A stretch of 64,000 bases of DNA, taken from the NCBI GenBank assembly GCA_900556625.1, contig USPQ01000004.1, forward strand, positions 6,090 through 70,089, given 5' to 3'. Of the stretch, positions 47,201 through 54,913 are shown one piece after another; position 1 is the first letter of the stretch; the number at the start of each line of letters is the position of its first letter. The notes under the pieces were generated by a model. The model had not been told where the DNA came from and did no database searches. It saw nothing but the letters and a program-made list of their open reading frames with translations. The translations under genes were made by a program, and so were the position numbers. This stretch comes from an uncultured Bacteroides sp. (GTDB lineage Bacteria > Bacteroidota > Bacteroidia > Bacteroidales > Bacteroidaceae).

Positions 47201-47405
47201 AGAACTTACCATCAAGATCTGTTATCGTACCCTGAGTACCGCCCTTGATCTGAATACTGGCACCTGGGACCGACTCCCCGGTTTGATCAACGACTGTACC
47301 CCGTACAAGTACTTGGGCTACTGCCACAGAGAAAGAAAATAAGGTTAACAGCATCATACTGAAGCCTCTCTTCCATGAAAAATTTGTTCGGAATCCGGTT
47401 TGCAT
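44226..47405 (-). CDS. SusC-like TonB-dependent glycan importer (chondroitin-type PUL)
   Basis: A 1059-residue outer-membrane importer. It has a signal peptide ending near SVAVAQ, a carboxypeptidase-regulatory-like domain (~31-110, GTVVDQTGESVPGASIQIKG), the signature TLDEVVIVGYQ, the plug (IVIRGNNSLTQDNSPLYVID; SATAIYGARGANGVVIITTK) and a barrel ending in GINLGF. There is no STN domain. First gene of a seven-gene minus-strand operon that runs to the PL29-like lyase. It would import glycosaminoglycan oligosaccharides for periplasmic breakdown; a homologue of BT3332 by content and order. Confidence 0.96.
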   Translation of the reverse strand: MQTGFRTNFSWKRGFSMMLLTLFSFSVAVAQVLVRGTVVDQTGESVPGASIQIKGGTQGTITDLDGKFSLNAPNKKSILIVSFIGYVTQELPVETAKPMSIILKEDTKTLDEVVIVGYQEVKKKDLTGAVAKVNMEDLLKTPASSFDQTLGGRIAGVNVSSGEGMPGGTMNIVIRGNNSLTQDNSPLYVIDGFPVEDPAIAATINPSDAESVEVLKDASATAIYGARGANGVVIITTKKGKVGKPQLKYDGSFGFQQVTNTIPMLDAYEFVKLQNELFPADTQKNYLIEHEGKQWTVEDYRGVPQYDWQDEIFRTAWQQSHNVSLMGGTEGVRYNASASYFDQDGIVLNSNYKRFQTRMNTVVRRGKLNMSVTANYARAIQTGSSTSLYSSSGMNNLFYSVWGYRPVTEPDVPLSTLMDNALDSSVEPTNDYRFNPIMSLKNEYRKNYTNNLQLNGFVEYEFIKGLKLKVSGGYTYDARSNDTFNNSKTRYGSPISTDKVNAQVVRQQRLTWLNENVLTYQVNINKKHFFNSLLGITLQNSDYEYYSFKTTNIPNESLGMAGMSEGIPSTTSSEKSSWSMMSYLGRVNYNYMSKYYATASFRVDGSSKFAKKNRYGLFPSASLAWNFSEEDFMKEYKSILSNGKLRASWGLTGNNRVGEYEAYALLKMAKAASNNLPSGVYPFENNQNSIGMVPISLANKDLKWETTEQWNVGLDLGFFDERIGINVDWYMKTTRDLLLDASLPYSTGYYSAMKNVGKVRNSGLEFTLNTININRNGFRWSTNFNIAFNKNKVLELAENQTSLLTSAYFDQTYNSQPTYIAKKGYSMGMMYGYMYEGTYKYEDFYKSGDTYVLRPGVPYFSSENNTQPGMPKYKDLNGDGIIDTNDRTMIGRGLPIHTGGFTNDFEYKGFDLSIFFQWSYGNDVLNANRLFFENVNNSRNLNQYATYADRWTPENPTSNIPVAKNSSSNKVVSSRVIEDGSFLRLKTLTLGYTLPKKALRKWGISTARVYVAGQNLWTISGYSGYDPEVSIRNSALTPGLDYSAYPRAYAVNFGINLGF

Positions 47406-47444
47406 ACTATTAGTTTTACATTTTTAATTAGATTTGTCAATGCG

Positions 47445-47452
47445 CAAAATTA
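47445..47452 (-). promoter_or_regulatory. -7 promoter box for the chondroitin-type susC operon
   Basis: TAATTTTG on the minus strand matches TAnnTTTG and lies ~40 bp upstream of ATG 47405. No -33 TTTG is seen, as is common for regulator-dependent PUL promoters. Further upstream on the minus strand GTATCA occurs twice. Confidence 0.55.
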
Positions 47453-47531
47453 AGTACTGATACCCTAATTTACAGGCCAAAATTATTCAATTATGATACA
47501 AAAACATACATATACCAAAGTATATTCAATG

Positions 47532-47539
47532 TATCTTTG
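47532..47539 (+). promoter_or_regulatory. -7 promoter box for the dus gene
   Basis: TATCTTTG matches TAnnTTTG. Transcription would begin about 9 nt before ATG 47555, giving a very short leader and excluding the TTG at 47537. Confidence 0.6.
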
Positions 47540-47554
47540 CACAAAAATAACGTA

Positions 47555-48499
47555 ATGCAAGACATTCTATCCATTCACTTCGCTCCATTGCAAGGCTATA
47601 CGGAGGCTTTTTACCGTAATGCACACGCTGCCTGTTTCGGTGGCATAGACAGTTATTATACTCCGTTCGTACGACTGGAAAAAGACGGTTTCCGGAATAA
47701 AGATGTCCGTGAGATCGCTCCGGAAAGTAATCAGGTGCCTCATTTAGTTCCTCAACTCATAGCTCCGTCCATAGAAAAGGCGGAGACAATCTTATCCCTT
47801 TTTATAGAAAAAGGATATAAGGAGGCGGATATTAATCTGGGCTGCCCGTTTCCGCTTCTGGCTAAACGGCACAACGGTTCCGGCATTCTGCCTTATCCGG
47901 ACGAAGTGAAAACATTATTGGGACTGACTCTGAAATATCCGCAAATCAGTTTTTCCGTAAAGATGAGACTGGGCTGGGAGAATCCCGACGAATGCCTGCA
48001 ACTCGCTCCTATATTAAATGACCTGCCGCTACGCCACATCACGATGCATCCTCGTCTGGGAAAACAGCAATATAAAGGAAGTGTAGACCTCAATGGGTTC
48101 GACGCTTTCCTGAATGTCTGCCAACATCCGCTCATATATAATGGCGACATTAATTGCCCGGATGACGTTCACCGCATCCGGCAACAATTCCCCGCATTGG
48201 CAGGAGTGATGATCGGACGCGGACTGCTCGCAAACCCGGCATTAGCTTTGGAGTATAAGGAAAACCGTACGCTGACACCCGACGAGATGAAAGAGAAACT
48301 GCATATCATGCATACTTCCGTCTACAATCAGTACACCGCACAACTGGAAGGAGGCGACGGGCAGCTTCTGAACAAGATGAAAACGTTTTGGGAATATCTC
48401 GCACCGAATGCGGACAGAAAACTAATGAAAGCAATCCATAAAAGCACAAGCCTCAGCAAATATAATCAGGCTATCCAAGCCTTTTTTAGTCAACGATAA
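47555..48499 (+). CDS. tRNA-dihydrouridine synthase family protein
   Basis: A 314-residue flavoenzyme that reduces uridine to dihydrouridine in tRNA. It has the FMN-binding TIM barrel with APLQGYTEAFYRN at the start, the catalytic-Cys motif ADINLGCPFPL, VKMRLGWENPDECL, and the FMN-phosphate region GVMIGRGLLANPAL. The N-terminus was set at ATG 47555. It is a core housekeeping gene, unrelated to the PUL on either side, and splits the chondroitin genes into two transcription units. Which Dus position it modifies cannot be told. Confidence 0.92.
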   Translation: MQDILSIHFAPLQGYTEAFYRNAHAACFGGIDSYYTPFVRLEKDGFRNKDVREIAPESNQVPHLVPQLIAPSIEKAETILSLFIEKGYKEADINLGCPFPLLAKRHNGSGILPYPDEVKTLLGLTLKYPQISFSVKMRLGWENPDECLQLAPILNDLPLRHITMHPRLGKQQYKGSVDLNGFDAFLNVCQHPLIYNGDINCPDDVHRIRQQFPALAGVMIGRGLLANPALALEYKENRTLTPDEMKEKLHIMHTSVYNQYTAQLEGGDGQLLNKMKTFWEYLAPNADRKLMKAIHKSTSLSKYNQAIQAFFSQR

Positions 48500-48521
48500 A
48501 CTGATTACCAGTTATTTTGTG

Positions 48522-48529
48522 TAATTTTG
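48522..48529 (+). promoter_or_regulatory. -7 promoter box for the outer-membrane barrel gene
   Basis: TAATTTTG matches TAnnTTTG, 25 nt upstream of ATG 48554. It overlaps the longer alternative frame (48527), so the shorter start is preferred. Confidence 0.6.
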
Positions 48530-48553
48530 CGCCCGTTTATAAACAAGCACATT

Positions 48554-49789
48554 ATGAAAAAATACATTTTAATCTCGCTTTGCCTGCTAACGGCCGCAGG
48601 CAGCTTCGCACAGAACAAGGATTTCAAGTTTAAATTCTATGGGCAGATCCGTACCGACTTCTATTATAATAGTCGTGCTAACGAAGAAACCGTAGACGGA
48701 TTATTTTATATGTACCCCAAAGATAAGGTACGCGATGAGGACGGAAACGACTTGAACTCAACACCGAACAGCAACTTTTATACCTTGTATTCACGCTTGG
48801 GCGTAGATGTGGCCGGTCCGAAACTGGGAACCGCCAAAACTTCCGCCAAAGTAGAAATTGATTTTCGCGGTACAGGTACCTCATACTCGGTAATCCGCCT
48901 CCGCCATGCTTATTTGAATCTGGATTGGGGCAAGTCCGCCTTATTGCTGGGACAGACATGGCATCCGCTGTTCGGAAATGTCTCCCCTCAGATTCTGAAC
49001 CTTTCCGTGGGAGCGCCTTTCCAACCGTTCAGCCGTGCGCCGCAAATCCGCTATCGCTACACTGAAAAGAACTTCCAACTTACGGGAGCTGCCATATGGC
49101 AGTCGCAATATCTGTCGCAAGGTCCTGCCGGAAAGAGCCAAGAATACATAAAGAAAAGCTGTATTCCCGAAATCTACATCGGTGCCGATTATAAGAACGG
49201 AGGTTTATTGGCTGGTGTAGGAATCGAAATGTTATCATTGAAGCCACGGACAGAAGCTACCGGAGAAAACAATAAGAAATTTCAAGTAGACGAGCGTATC
49301 ACCACTCTTTCCTATGAAGCTCACGTTAAATATACCAATAAAGACTGGTTTGTTGGAGCAAAAAGTGTTCTGGGTTCCAATCTCACACAGGCTTCCGGTC
49401 TGGGAGGATTCGGAGTGAAGTCTGTCAACGAACGTACCGGAGAACAAAAGTACACCCCGATACGCTTTTCCAGTTCTTGGCTGAACGTTGTTTATGGACA
49501 GAAATGGAAACCGGGCGTTTTTGTCGGTTATGCTAAAAACTTGGGGACAAGTGACGAATTATATGCCCCTGATGGAAAAGCACAATTATATGGTACAGGT
49601 ACAAATCTCGACCAACTTGTCACTGCCGGAGCAGAACTTACTTATAATGTCCCTCATTGGAAATTCGGTTTAGAATATACGCTAAGCTCTGCATGGTATG
49701 GTTCTCTTAATACATCCAGCGGTAAAATCAAAGATACTCATGCCGTATGCAACAACCGCATTGTTGCAGTTGCCATGTTTATGTTCTAA
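48554..49789 (+). CDS. Outer-membrane beta-barrel protein (porin-like)
   Basis: A 411-residue protein with a standard signal peptide (MKKYILISLCLLTAAGSFAQ) and alternating short strands throughout, ending in VAVAMFMF with a terminal Phe, as expected for a barrel inserted by BAM. Visible features include FKFKFYGQIRTDFYYNSRAN, RLRHAYLNLDWGKSALLLGQ and TWHPLFGNVSP; the 'L.WG...LLGQ.W.P' pattern is common in DcaP/porin-like proteins. It has its own promoter. Ligand or transport role is unknown. Proximity to the chondroitin PUL may be coincidental. Confidence 0.75.
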   Translation: MKKYILISLCLLTAAGSFAQNKDFKFKFYGQIRTDFYYNSRANEETVDGLFYMYPKDKVRDEDGNDLNSTPNSNFYTLYSRLGVDVAGPKLGTAKTSAKVEIDFRGTGTSYSVIRLRHAYLNLDWGKSALLLGQTWHPLFGNVSPQILNLSVGAPFQPFSRAPQIRYRYTEKNFQLTGAAIWQSQYLSQGPAGKSQEYIKKSCIPEIYIGADYKNGGLLAGVGIEMLSLKPRTEATGENNKKFQVDERITTLSYEAHVKYTNKDWFVGAKSVLGSNLTQASGLGGFGVKSVNERTGEQKYTPIRFSSSWLNVVYGQKWKPGVFVGYAKNLGTSDELYAPDGKAQLYGTGTNLDQLVTAGAELTYNVPHWKFGLEYTLSSAWYGSLNTSSGKIKDTHAVCNNRIVAVAMFMF

Positions 49790-49956
49790 TCTCTCCCACT
49801 AATTTATTTTAATCATATATCTGCCACCTGTCACCGATTGCAGTTTAACGTTTTGGTTATAAACGGATAAGGCTGTGACGGCAACAGGTGACAGCATTGT
49901 GAAGGCAATATTGCTGTCACCGGAGCTAAAAGACAACAGAAGTAATAAGATTAAAA
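49790..49956. other. Intergenic hairpin region upstream of array 2
   Basis: GGTGACAGCA (49887-49896) pairs perfectly with TGCTGTCACC (49912-49921), with a 15-nt loop. CTGTCACC occurs again at 49828-49835. The structure may end transcription of the barrel gene although no T run follows. No coding sequence was seen. Confidence 0.55.
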
Positions 49957-50110
49957 GTTTCGCGCCTTGAAACTTTTGGTTTACCCATGCGAAACTATAG
50001 TTTCATCAGCTTGAAACTAAAGTTTCAAAGGCTTGGAACCATTGGTTTCTTACCGATGAAACCAAAGTTTCTCTATGGGGAAACTGTAGTTTCAAGCAGG
50101 TGGAACCATC
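49957..50110. repeat. 22-nt tandem palindrome array 2 (GTTTCA/TGAAAC)
   Basis: Seven units, with arms beginning at 49957, 49978, 50000, 50022, 50045, 50067 and 50089 (steps 21, 22, 22, 23, 22, 22). Each reads GTTTC plus one base, about six variable bases, then TGAAAC or TGGAAC, then a 4-5 nt centre (TTTT, TATA, TAAA, CATTG, CAAA, TGTA, CATC). Variable six-mers include TCAGCT, AAGGCT, TACCGA, CTATGG and AGCAGG. Read with the centre in the middle, units form palindromes such as GAAACTATAGTTTC. The array lies between two converging gene ends (barrel gene and PL8 lyase). It shares the 11-mer CAAAGGCTTGG with array 1. Confidence 0.9.
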
Positions 50111-50157
50111 TAAAACCGTCAATACAAGAATAAAATATGCAGCGGCTTATTCGCTTC

Positions 50158-53100
50158 TTACCTCCTTAACTCCACTTCAAAACTAGCTCCGTCCTTACAA
50201 GTAAAGCAAAGTACAGTCTGCTTTTTATCTGCTGAAACCACTTTACAGAAAGGAGTCTCCTTAATCTTCCAATATCCTTTCACAGTTACCGTCACCGGAA
50301 TCTCTTTACTTTCGTCATTAATCCACGGACGGGAATAAATGCTGCGTTCCACTCGTTTTCCGTCTTCATCAAAGGCTTCGTCACTCGGTCCGCGATATAG
50401 TGCCAAGTCCGGTTGAGCTACGGTAAGCAACAACTTGTCGGACGATTCTTTACGAATCATCACCAGACAAGAAGTATCCGCACGCTGCAACAAATCACCG
50501 GGAAGTAACGTTTGTGGGGTTTCAAAAAGTACATAAGAATATAAGTTGTCAGTTAACGACTGCACAATATGAGCATTACGGTCCTGCTTCAAAACCTTAT
50601 ATCCCGGTTTCTTGGCAAAGGCCTTCATGGTAGATTCAGTTGTCTGCGGCAACACAGCGTATTCATAGCTGCCGTTCTTGGGGGCTTTGCCATGATCGAC
50701 TACCAATGAGACCCAGTCCCCTTTCGTTTCTTTGCCCGTATCCTGCAAACGGGAATACTGCGGGAAGTTCTTCTCAAATCTGGCGGAAACGGGTACATAA
50801 TAACCGGTATTCAAATGATCGATCCATATCTTACCTTCGCCACGGTAGTCGTTCCAATAATCATGTCCCGCCTTATCCGTTACCGCCAACTGGAAAATCG
50901 TTGTTTCCGTCGGGTAAGCGGTATTGGTATTTTCAATATCGGAGCCCAGGCAAACAATCATTCCATCGATGAAATGAAAGGATTTTCGCGCCCGGTGAGA
51001 ACCGTTATATTTATCATGCTCATGCAGTTTCATTCCAAAATTGCCGTTTTCTCTCTTTTGTGACAATCCGCCGGCAAATGCTTCATCGGAGTAAAGCATT
51101 TCTTCCATGCCAGAGAATGTATCTACATTCATGACTTTAGCTTTCAACTGTTCCAACGGAAGATGTATGGAAGTTACACCCGGGATACGGTTCCAATCGA
51201 AGCCTTCCTGTTGCCAGCCGCTTGTTGCGGGAGTCACCATTTGCCCCGGAGCAGCCGTCAGAATCTGTAAACTGCCATGCGCCAGATAACGGCCATAAAG
51301 GTTATGTCCCAAATAATGTTCCGCCGCCCAAAGATAGCGGGAGTGACCGCGGGCCACCGCCGACCAGTTGCCACGACGCTGAACGGATGCACAGCCATAG
51401 CCCAATGACAGATTTCCCTGTGGGTCAGGTTCGGCACGGAATCCTTTCTCCACAAGCCGTTTTGCCATCTTCCGCTCCTGTGCATTCGATACTTTCGGCA
51501 TATATTCCGGTTCCTGCCCATCAGCGGAAGTGTCTGAAACAAGACGCAGGTAAGCGGACGCCATTTCCTTGTCAAACTCCGATTTTCCGTCCGGAGTTCC
51601 CGCCATAGCCATCACTGCATAATGCATCGGGACTAATTTCCCCTTTCCATCGGGATGACGGCCGGACATCGACAACGGGAAGTTCAACTTATTACAATAG
51701 AAACGCATGGCAAGTAATGCATTTTTCACTGTTTCGTGCGCCAACTCGGATACGGCAAACTCTGTATGATTAAAGAGGTAGATCATATTTGTTGCTCCGT
51801 CCAAACCGCCGACAGCATAAGCCGGGTAGTGATTGCGGTGATGAAAAACGCCGCCATCGCTCTTGAACGACCCAAACAATCCGGGAGCCGGACGGCAACC
51901 GTAATCAATCCAACGGGAGAAGGATTTCAGGTATTGCAGCTTCTCCGGGGTATCTTCCATCATCAGGATACTTGCAATGCGACCGGTAGTTTGCGTGTTA
52001 AAGGAATCCATATCAATTCCGTTGCCCTCAGGTCTGGGATACACCTCGTTGGTTATCGCATACCAACGCAATGTCTGTTCGGCTTCCGGCAACTTTCCGG
52101 CTTCCCGAAGTACGTCTTTCATCAGGAAATAAGCCAGGTATAACCCGCGAACACTATATCCGTAATGGTGAATATTCCCCCAACAGCTACCATAAGCCAC
52201 TCCCTGGTCGGTTATATGGTCATACATCGCCAGAAACTTCTGCTTCATTTCTTCCCGGATTTCCGACTTTGCAGCACTATTATTATAGGCTACGGCAATC
52301 CGCCGCATCAAATCAAAGTAAGCACGCATTTCTATGCCGAGTTTAGTCAGCATATCTTTATTCCAATCTGGAATAATCCGTTCATAGGCCTCGGCAGCAC
52401 GTACCATATAAATAGGTACGCCCGATACCTGCCCGTTCTTGTAAGTAATCTGGTAGAAATCATATTTCTTGCGGATAGTCTCCACTTCCTTGTCCGAGAG
52501 CTTGCCTTTTGTATAATTCATGTCGCGGAAACGTTTCTCCAACAGTTGCATTTCTTCTTTTTGCTTGTCGCTGACAGGAGTCAACTCGATATCCGGCTTC
52601 AGAAGAGAGTGCTTATAAATAACCAGCCAGTGATTTTTTGTTTCGGGATTAACAAAAGGTACTTGCAAATCGGCTGTCTGCTGACGTGCATCAACCTTCG
52701 TTGCAGTAATCAAATGATCGATGAAAAGGCGCCCTTTTGCATTTGGGGCGACAATACGAAGTTCATTCATACCTTCTTCCGGTGTGCCTTGCATATCACG
52801 CTCATAACAAACCCATGCGGCACGCCAACCTTTAAAGTTGATTCCGAAAGGGAAGGAGGTGCATTTCTTTCCGTCTTTCAAAAATTCAAATTCAATGGTT
52901 GCTTTCTGCGGTTCTTCATTGTATATCCACACGATAAATGCCGAAAGATACAAGTCCTTGCCCGTAGGGTCTTTCTTTTCAAACTTCAGATCTTTCTTGA
53001 GTTCCAATACGGCACCGGGATTAAACGCCCATTCCATCGAATGTTTTCCGTCTTTATAATGTGTATCGGAGATAGATAATTGAGACTGGGTGGCGGAAAT

Positions 53101-53232
53101 ACATTCCGGTACTTGCGGATCTTCAAAAGAGAACATCCGCTCGTCCGTCACGACTTGCGCATAAAGAAATGCCGGACATAAGAGAGATAGCAGAGTGAAT
53201 ACTCCTAATTTCGTAAAAGCTTGTTTCATCAT
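50158..53232 (-). CDS. PL8 chondroitin sulfate ABC-type lyase
   Basis: A 1024-residue secreted lyase that cuts chondroitin/dermatan sulfate and hyaluronan by beta-elimination, leaving unsaturated disaccharides. It has a signal peptide (to ~FLYAQ), an N-terminal jelly-roll binding domain (~25-185), an (alpha/alpha)-toroid and a beta-sandwich C-terminus. Catalytic His465 and Tyr472 are visible in [14 protein letters not shown] with the 7-residue spacing known from chondroitinase ABC I, and [20 protein letters not shown] carries the next active-site region. Size and position match BT3324. It is in a two-gene operon, 42 bp after the DUF6250 gene, apart from the susC operon. Confidence 0.9.
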   Translation of the reverse strand: MMKQAFTKLGVFTLLSLLCPAFLYAQVVTDERMFSFEDPQVPECISATQSQLSISDTHYKDGKHSMEWAFNPGAVLELKKDLKFEKKDPTGKDLYLSAFIVWIYNEEPQKATIEFEFLKDGKKCTSFPFGINFKGWRAAWVCYERDMQGTPEEGMNELRIVAPNAKGRLFIDHLITATKVDARQQTADLQVPFVNPETKNHWLVIYKHSLLKPDIELTPVSDKQKEEMQLLEKRFRDMNYTKGKLSDKEVETIRKKYDFYQITYKNGQVSGVPIYMVRAAEAYERIIPDWNKDMLTKLGIEMRAYFDLMRRIAVAYNNSAAKSEIREEMKQKFLAMYDHITDQGVAYGSCWGNIHHYGYSVRGLYLAYFLMKDVLREAGKLPEAEQTLRWYAITNEVYPRPEGNGIDMDSFNTQTTGRIASILMMEDTPEKLQYLKSFSRWIDYGCRPAPGLFGSFKSDGGVFHHRNHYPAYAVGGLDGATNMIYLFNHTEFAVSELAHETVKNALLAMRFYCNKLNFPLSMSGRHPDGKGKLVPMHYAVMAMAGTPDGKSEFDKEMASAYLRLVSDTSADGQEPEYMPKVSNAQERKMAKRLVEKGFRAEPDPQGNLSLGYGCASVQRRGNWSAVARGHSRYLWAAEHYLGHNLYGRYLAHGSLQILTAAPGQMVTPATSGWQQEGFDWNRIPGVTSIHLPLEQLKAKVMNVDTFSGMEEMLYSDEAFAGGLSQKRENGNFGMKLHEHDKYNGSHRARKSFHFIDGMIVCLGSDIENTNTAYPTETTIFQLAVTDKAGHDYWNDYRGEGKIWIDHLNTGYYVPVSARFEKNFPQYSRLQDTGKETKGDWVSLVVDHGKAPKNGSYEYAVLPQTTESTMKAFAKKPGYKVLKQDRNAHIVQSLTDNLYSYVLFETPQTLLPGDLLQRADTSCLVMIRKESSDKLLLTVAQPDLALYRGPSDEAFDEDGKRVERSIYSRPWINDESKEIPVTVTVKGYWKIKETPFCKVVSADKKQTVLCFTCKDGASFEVELRR

Positions 53233-53274
53233 GGATTTATGGTCTTAGTTAGATTTATTTCTATTAATTCGGTT

Positions 53275-53967
53275 TTAAAATATCGTCACCTTGAAATCTG
53301 TAAACAGCACATGATTCTGTAAAAGGCGCAAACCAAAATGCCCGTCTCCCTCACTGCCTGTAATAGAATAACGGAACAGTTCTTCACCGTTAACGGAATA
53401 AGTGGTCACTCCCTTTTGTACACGAATACTAATCTGATACCATTGATTCGGAACAAGTAAATGCGGGGTATCCGTATATTCTCGAAGTAATGGTTTCACT
53501 TTATCATCCGCTACTCCGTAGTACTTGCCGTTATACCGGCGGAAACGGGTGGTGGAATTATCATTTCCCCCGTATCCAACGTAAAAAAGATCTAATGTAT
53601 TATAGTTTTTAAAGACACCATTACGCCACTCGCTACGGGCAAAAAGATTATCAAGTTTTTTAGGATCATTGGCAGCCCAAAAGCAGTTTAAATCACTCAG
53701 ACGGTCATATTTCCCGCCTTTCATCACCATACAAATGCGATAGTTTATCTCATAATCACCCGTCAGGCGTTGCTGATACCACATCGTTAGCCCACCGGGC
53801 ACGATTAGTTCTACTGTATCCGCACGCTCTATCATCTGCAAGGCACGGGATTCATCTTCAATCTTCCACTGTTGCACAGAGGTGTTTTCATGTTGTGCAT
53901 ACAGCATGACACTATTCAAAAGAAAAAAAGTAATCAGACAGCAGCTTGTAGAGAATCGTTTCATCAT
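53275..53967 (-). CDS. DUF6250-type secreted protein beside the PL8 lyase
   Basis: A ~231-residue secreted protein. Start set at ATG 53967 (or 53964; MMKRFSTSCCLITFFLLNSV) rather than the upstream frame at 54048, which runs through a terminator hairpin. The mature part looks like a concanavalin/LamG-type sandwich: VPGGLTMWYQQRLTGDYEIN, NCFWAANDP, YYGVADDKVKPLLREYTDTP and NQWYQISIRVQKGVTTYSVN, as in DUF6250 proteins that accompany polysaccharide lyases. It lies directly upstream of the PL8 gene in one operon. A glycan-binding or helper role is inferred; no catalytic site was recognised. Confidence 0.7.
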   Translation of the reverse strand: MMKRFSTSCCLITFFLLNSVMLYAQHENTSVQQWKIEDESRALQMIERADTVELIVPGGLTMWYQQRLTGDYEINYRICMVMKGGKYDRLSDLNCFWAANDPKKLDNLFARSEWRNGVFKNYNTLDLFYVGYGGNDNSTTRFRRYNGKYYGVADDKVKPLLREYTDTPHLLVPNQWYQISIRVQKGVTTYSVNGEELFRYSITGSEGDGHFGLRLLQNHVLFTDFKVTIF

Positions 53968-54001
53968 CAATGGCATTAGTTTAAAGACATTCTTTTCGGA
54001 T

Positions 54002-54036
54002 ACAAAGAAACCCCTCTTTTTGAAAAAAGAGGGGTT
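54002..54036 (-). terminator. Terminator of the DUF4348 gene
   Basis: AACCCCTCTTTTT (54009-54021) pairs with the complement ending at 54036 around a 1-2 nt turn. Read on the minus strand it is followed by TTTCTTTG. It separates the DUF4348 lipoprotein gene from the DUF6250/PL8 operon. Confidence 0.75.
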
Positions 54037-54145
54037 CAAATTGTACAAAATATCTCAAATAATGTATCGTCAGAGAAATGGTAGATGAAAAAGAGTCAGA
54101 ACTAGGATATTATGTAGGAGAATCTTAAGAGAGTAGTAAGCTTTT

Positions 54146-54703
54146 TCAAGGATGTATCTCTTTGAAAGCTGCATTTTCCTCTTTTACTTGCTGAATGGTC
54201 TGCTTCAATTCCCCGATCGGCAAATCATATCCATACCAGCCTGTATAACAGTCCACTACATACCATTTCCCATCGACAGCCTGTTCAAATTCGACACGCA
54301 AGTCGATTTCTGATTCCTCATAACCTGCTTCGAACACTTTATGAACCGACTCATTGAGAGTGAACTTAGAAACATAAATACCACCTTCTTCCTGCTCAAT
54401 GCGTTCTTCCTTCATCGTTTCACTATCCAGCAACGGCCATTTTTCTTTGGTGAACGGAAACGTTTTCTCAGTTTCTCCGTCATCGGCCAATAAAGTAATC
54501 GGTGTCTTTAATGGAAACTTGATACGGGTATATTGGAATGCTGCACTGGACGTAAACTTATCAAGGAATGATTTAAAATCCTCGCCGGACTGTGCTATCT
54601 CATTCTTCGCTTTAGCCCTGGAACTATTACCGCAAGAAATCAAAGACACTCCCAACAGCAACACACTGGCTAACAGACAACATACAAACCTTTTCACGTT
54701 CAT
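54146..54703 (-). CDS. DUF4348 lipoprotein
   Basis: A 185-residue lipoprotein (signal to lipobox SLISC). The mature sequence has the DUF4348 pattern: an initial helix (EDFKSFLDKFTSSAAFQYTR), then IKFPLKTPI, and WYVVDCYTGWYGYD near the end. The family is almost restricted to Bacteroidales and has no known function. It has a -7 box (TATCTTTG, minus strand, 54766-54759) and its own terminator, so it is monocistronic and probably not part of the PUL. Confidence 0.8.
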   Translation of the reverse strand: MNVKRFVCCLLASVLLLGVSLISCGNSSRAKAKNEIAQSGEDFKSFLDKFTSSAAFQYTRIKFPLKTPITLLADDGETEKTFPFTKEKWPLLDSETMKEERIEQEEGGIYVSKFTLNESVHKVFEAGYEESEIDLRVEFEQAVDGKWYVVDCYTGWYGYDLPIGELKQTIQQVKEENAAFKEIHP

Positions 54704-54758
54704 AAATATATAATATTAGTGATTCATTCCCATAATACAAATGCTATCATTCAAGGCA

Positions 54759-54766
54759 CAAAGATA
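54759..54766 (-). promoter_or_regulatory. -7 promoter box for the DUF4348 gene
   Basis: TATCTTTG on the minus strand matches TAnnTTTG and gives a leader of about 50 nt. No clear promoter was seen for the divergent gene at 54914. Confidence 0.55.
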
Positions 54767-54913
54767 ATCACAAGTTCAACATCTTCATACACGAGAGCCG
54801 CGAAATAGAAAAATTACCGTTAAACAACTATAAATTACATATATTAGATGTGGGGATGACTATCTTTAGGGGGTATTTACTGTAACTAGTATCACTTTAA
54901 ATCAGACATACTT

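Noticed and set aside
49957..50110. CRISPR array
   Set aside because: Repeat units are 14-18 nt with only 4-8 nt between them, far below CRISPR spacer length, arms vary between loci, and no cas gene is nearby.
52165..53079. 304-residue plus-strand open frame
   Set aside because: It is antisense to the well-supported PL8 lyase, has no family features and no promoter or neighbour context; it is a shadow frame.
53968..54048. Upstream start of the DUF6250 gene
   Set aside because: The extension runs across a terminator hairpin (54009-54036) and hides the normal signal peptide at 53967.
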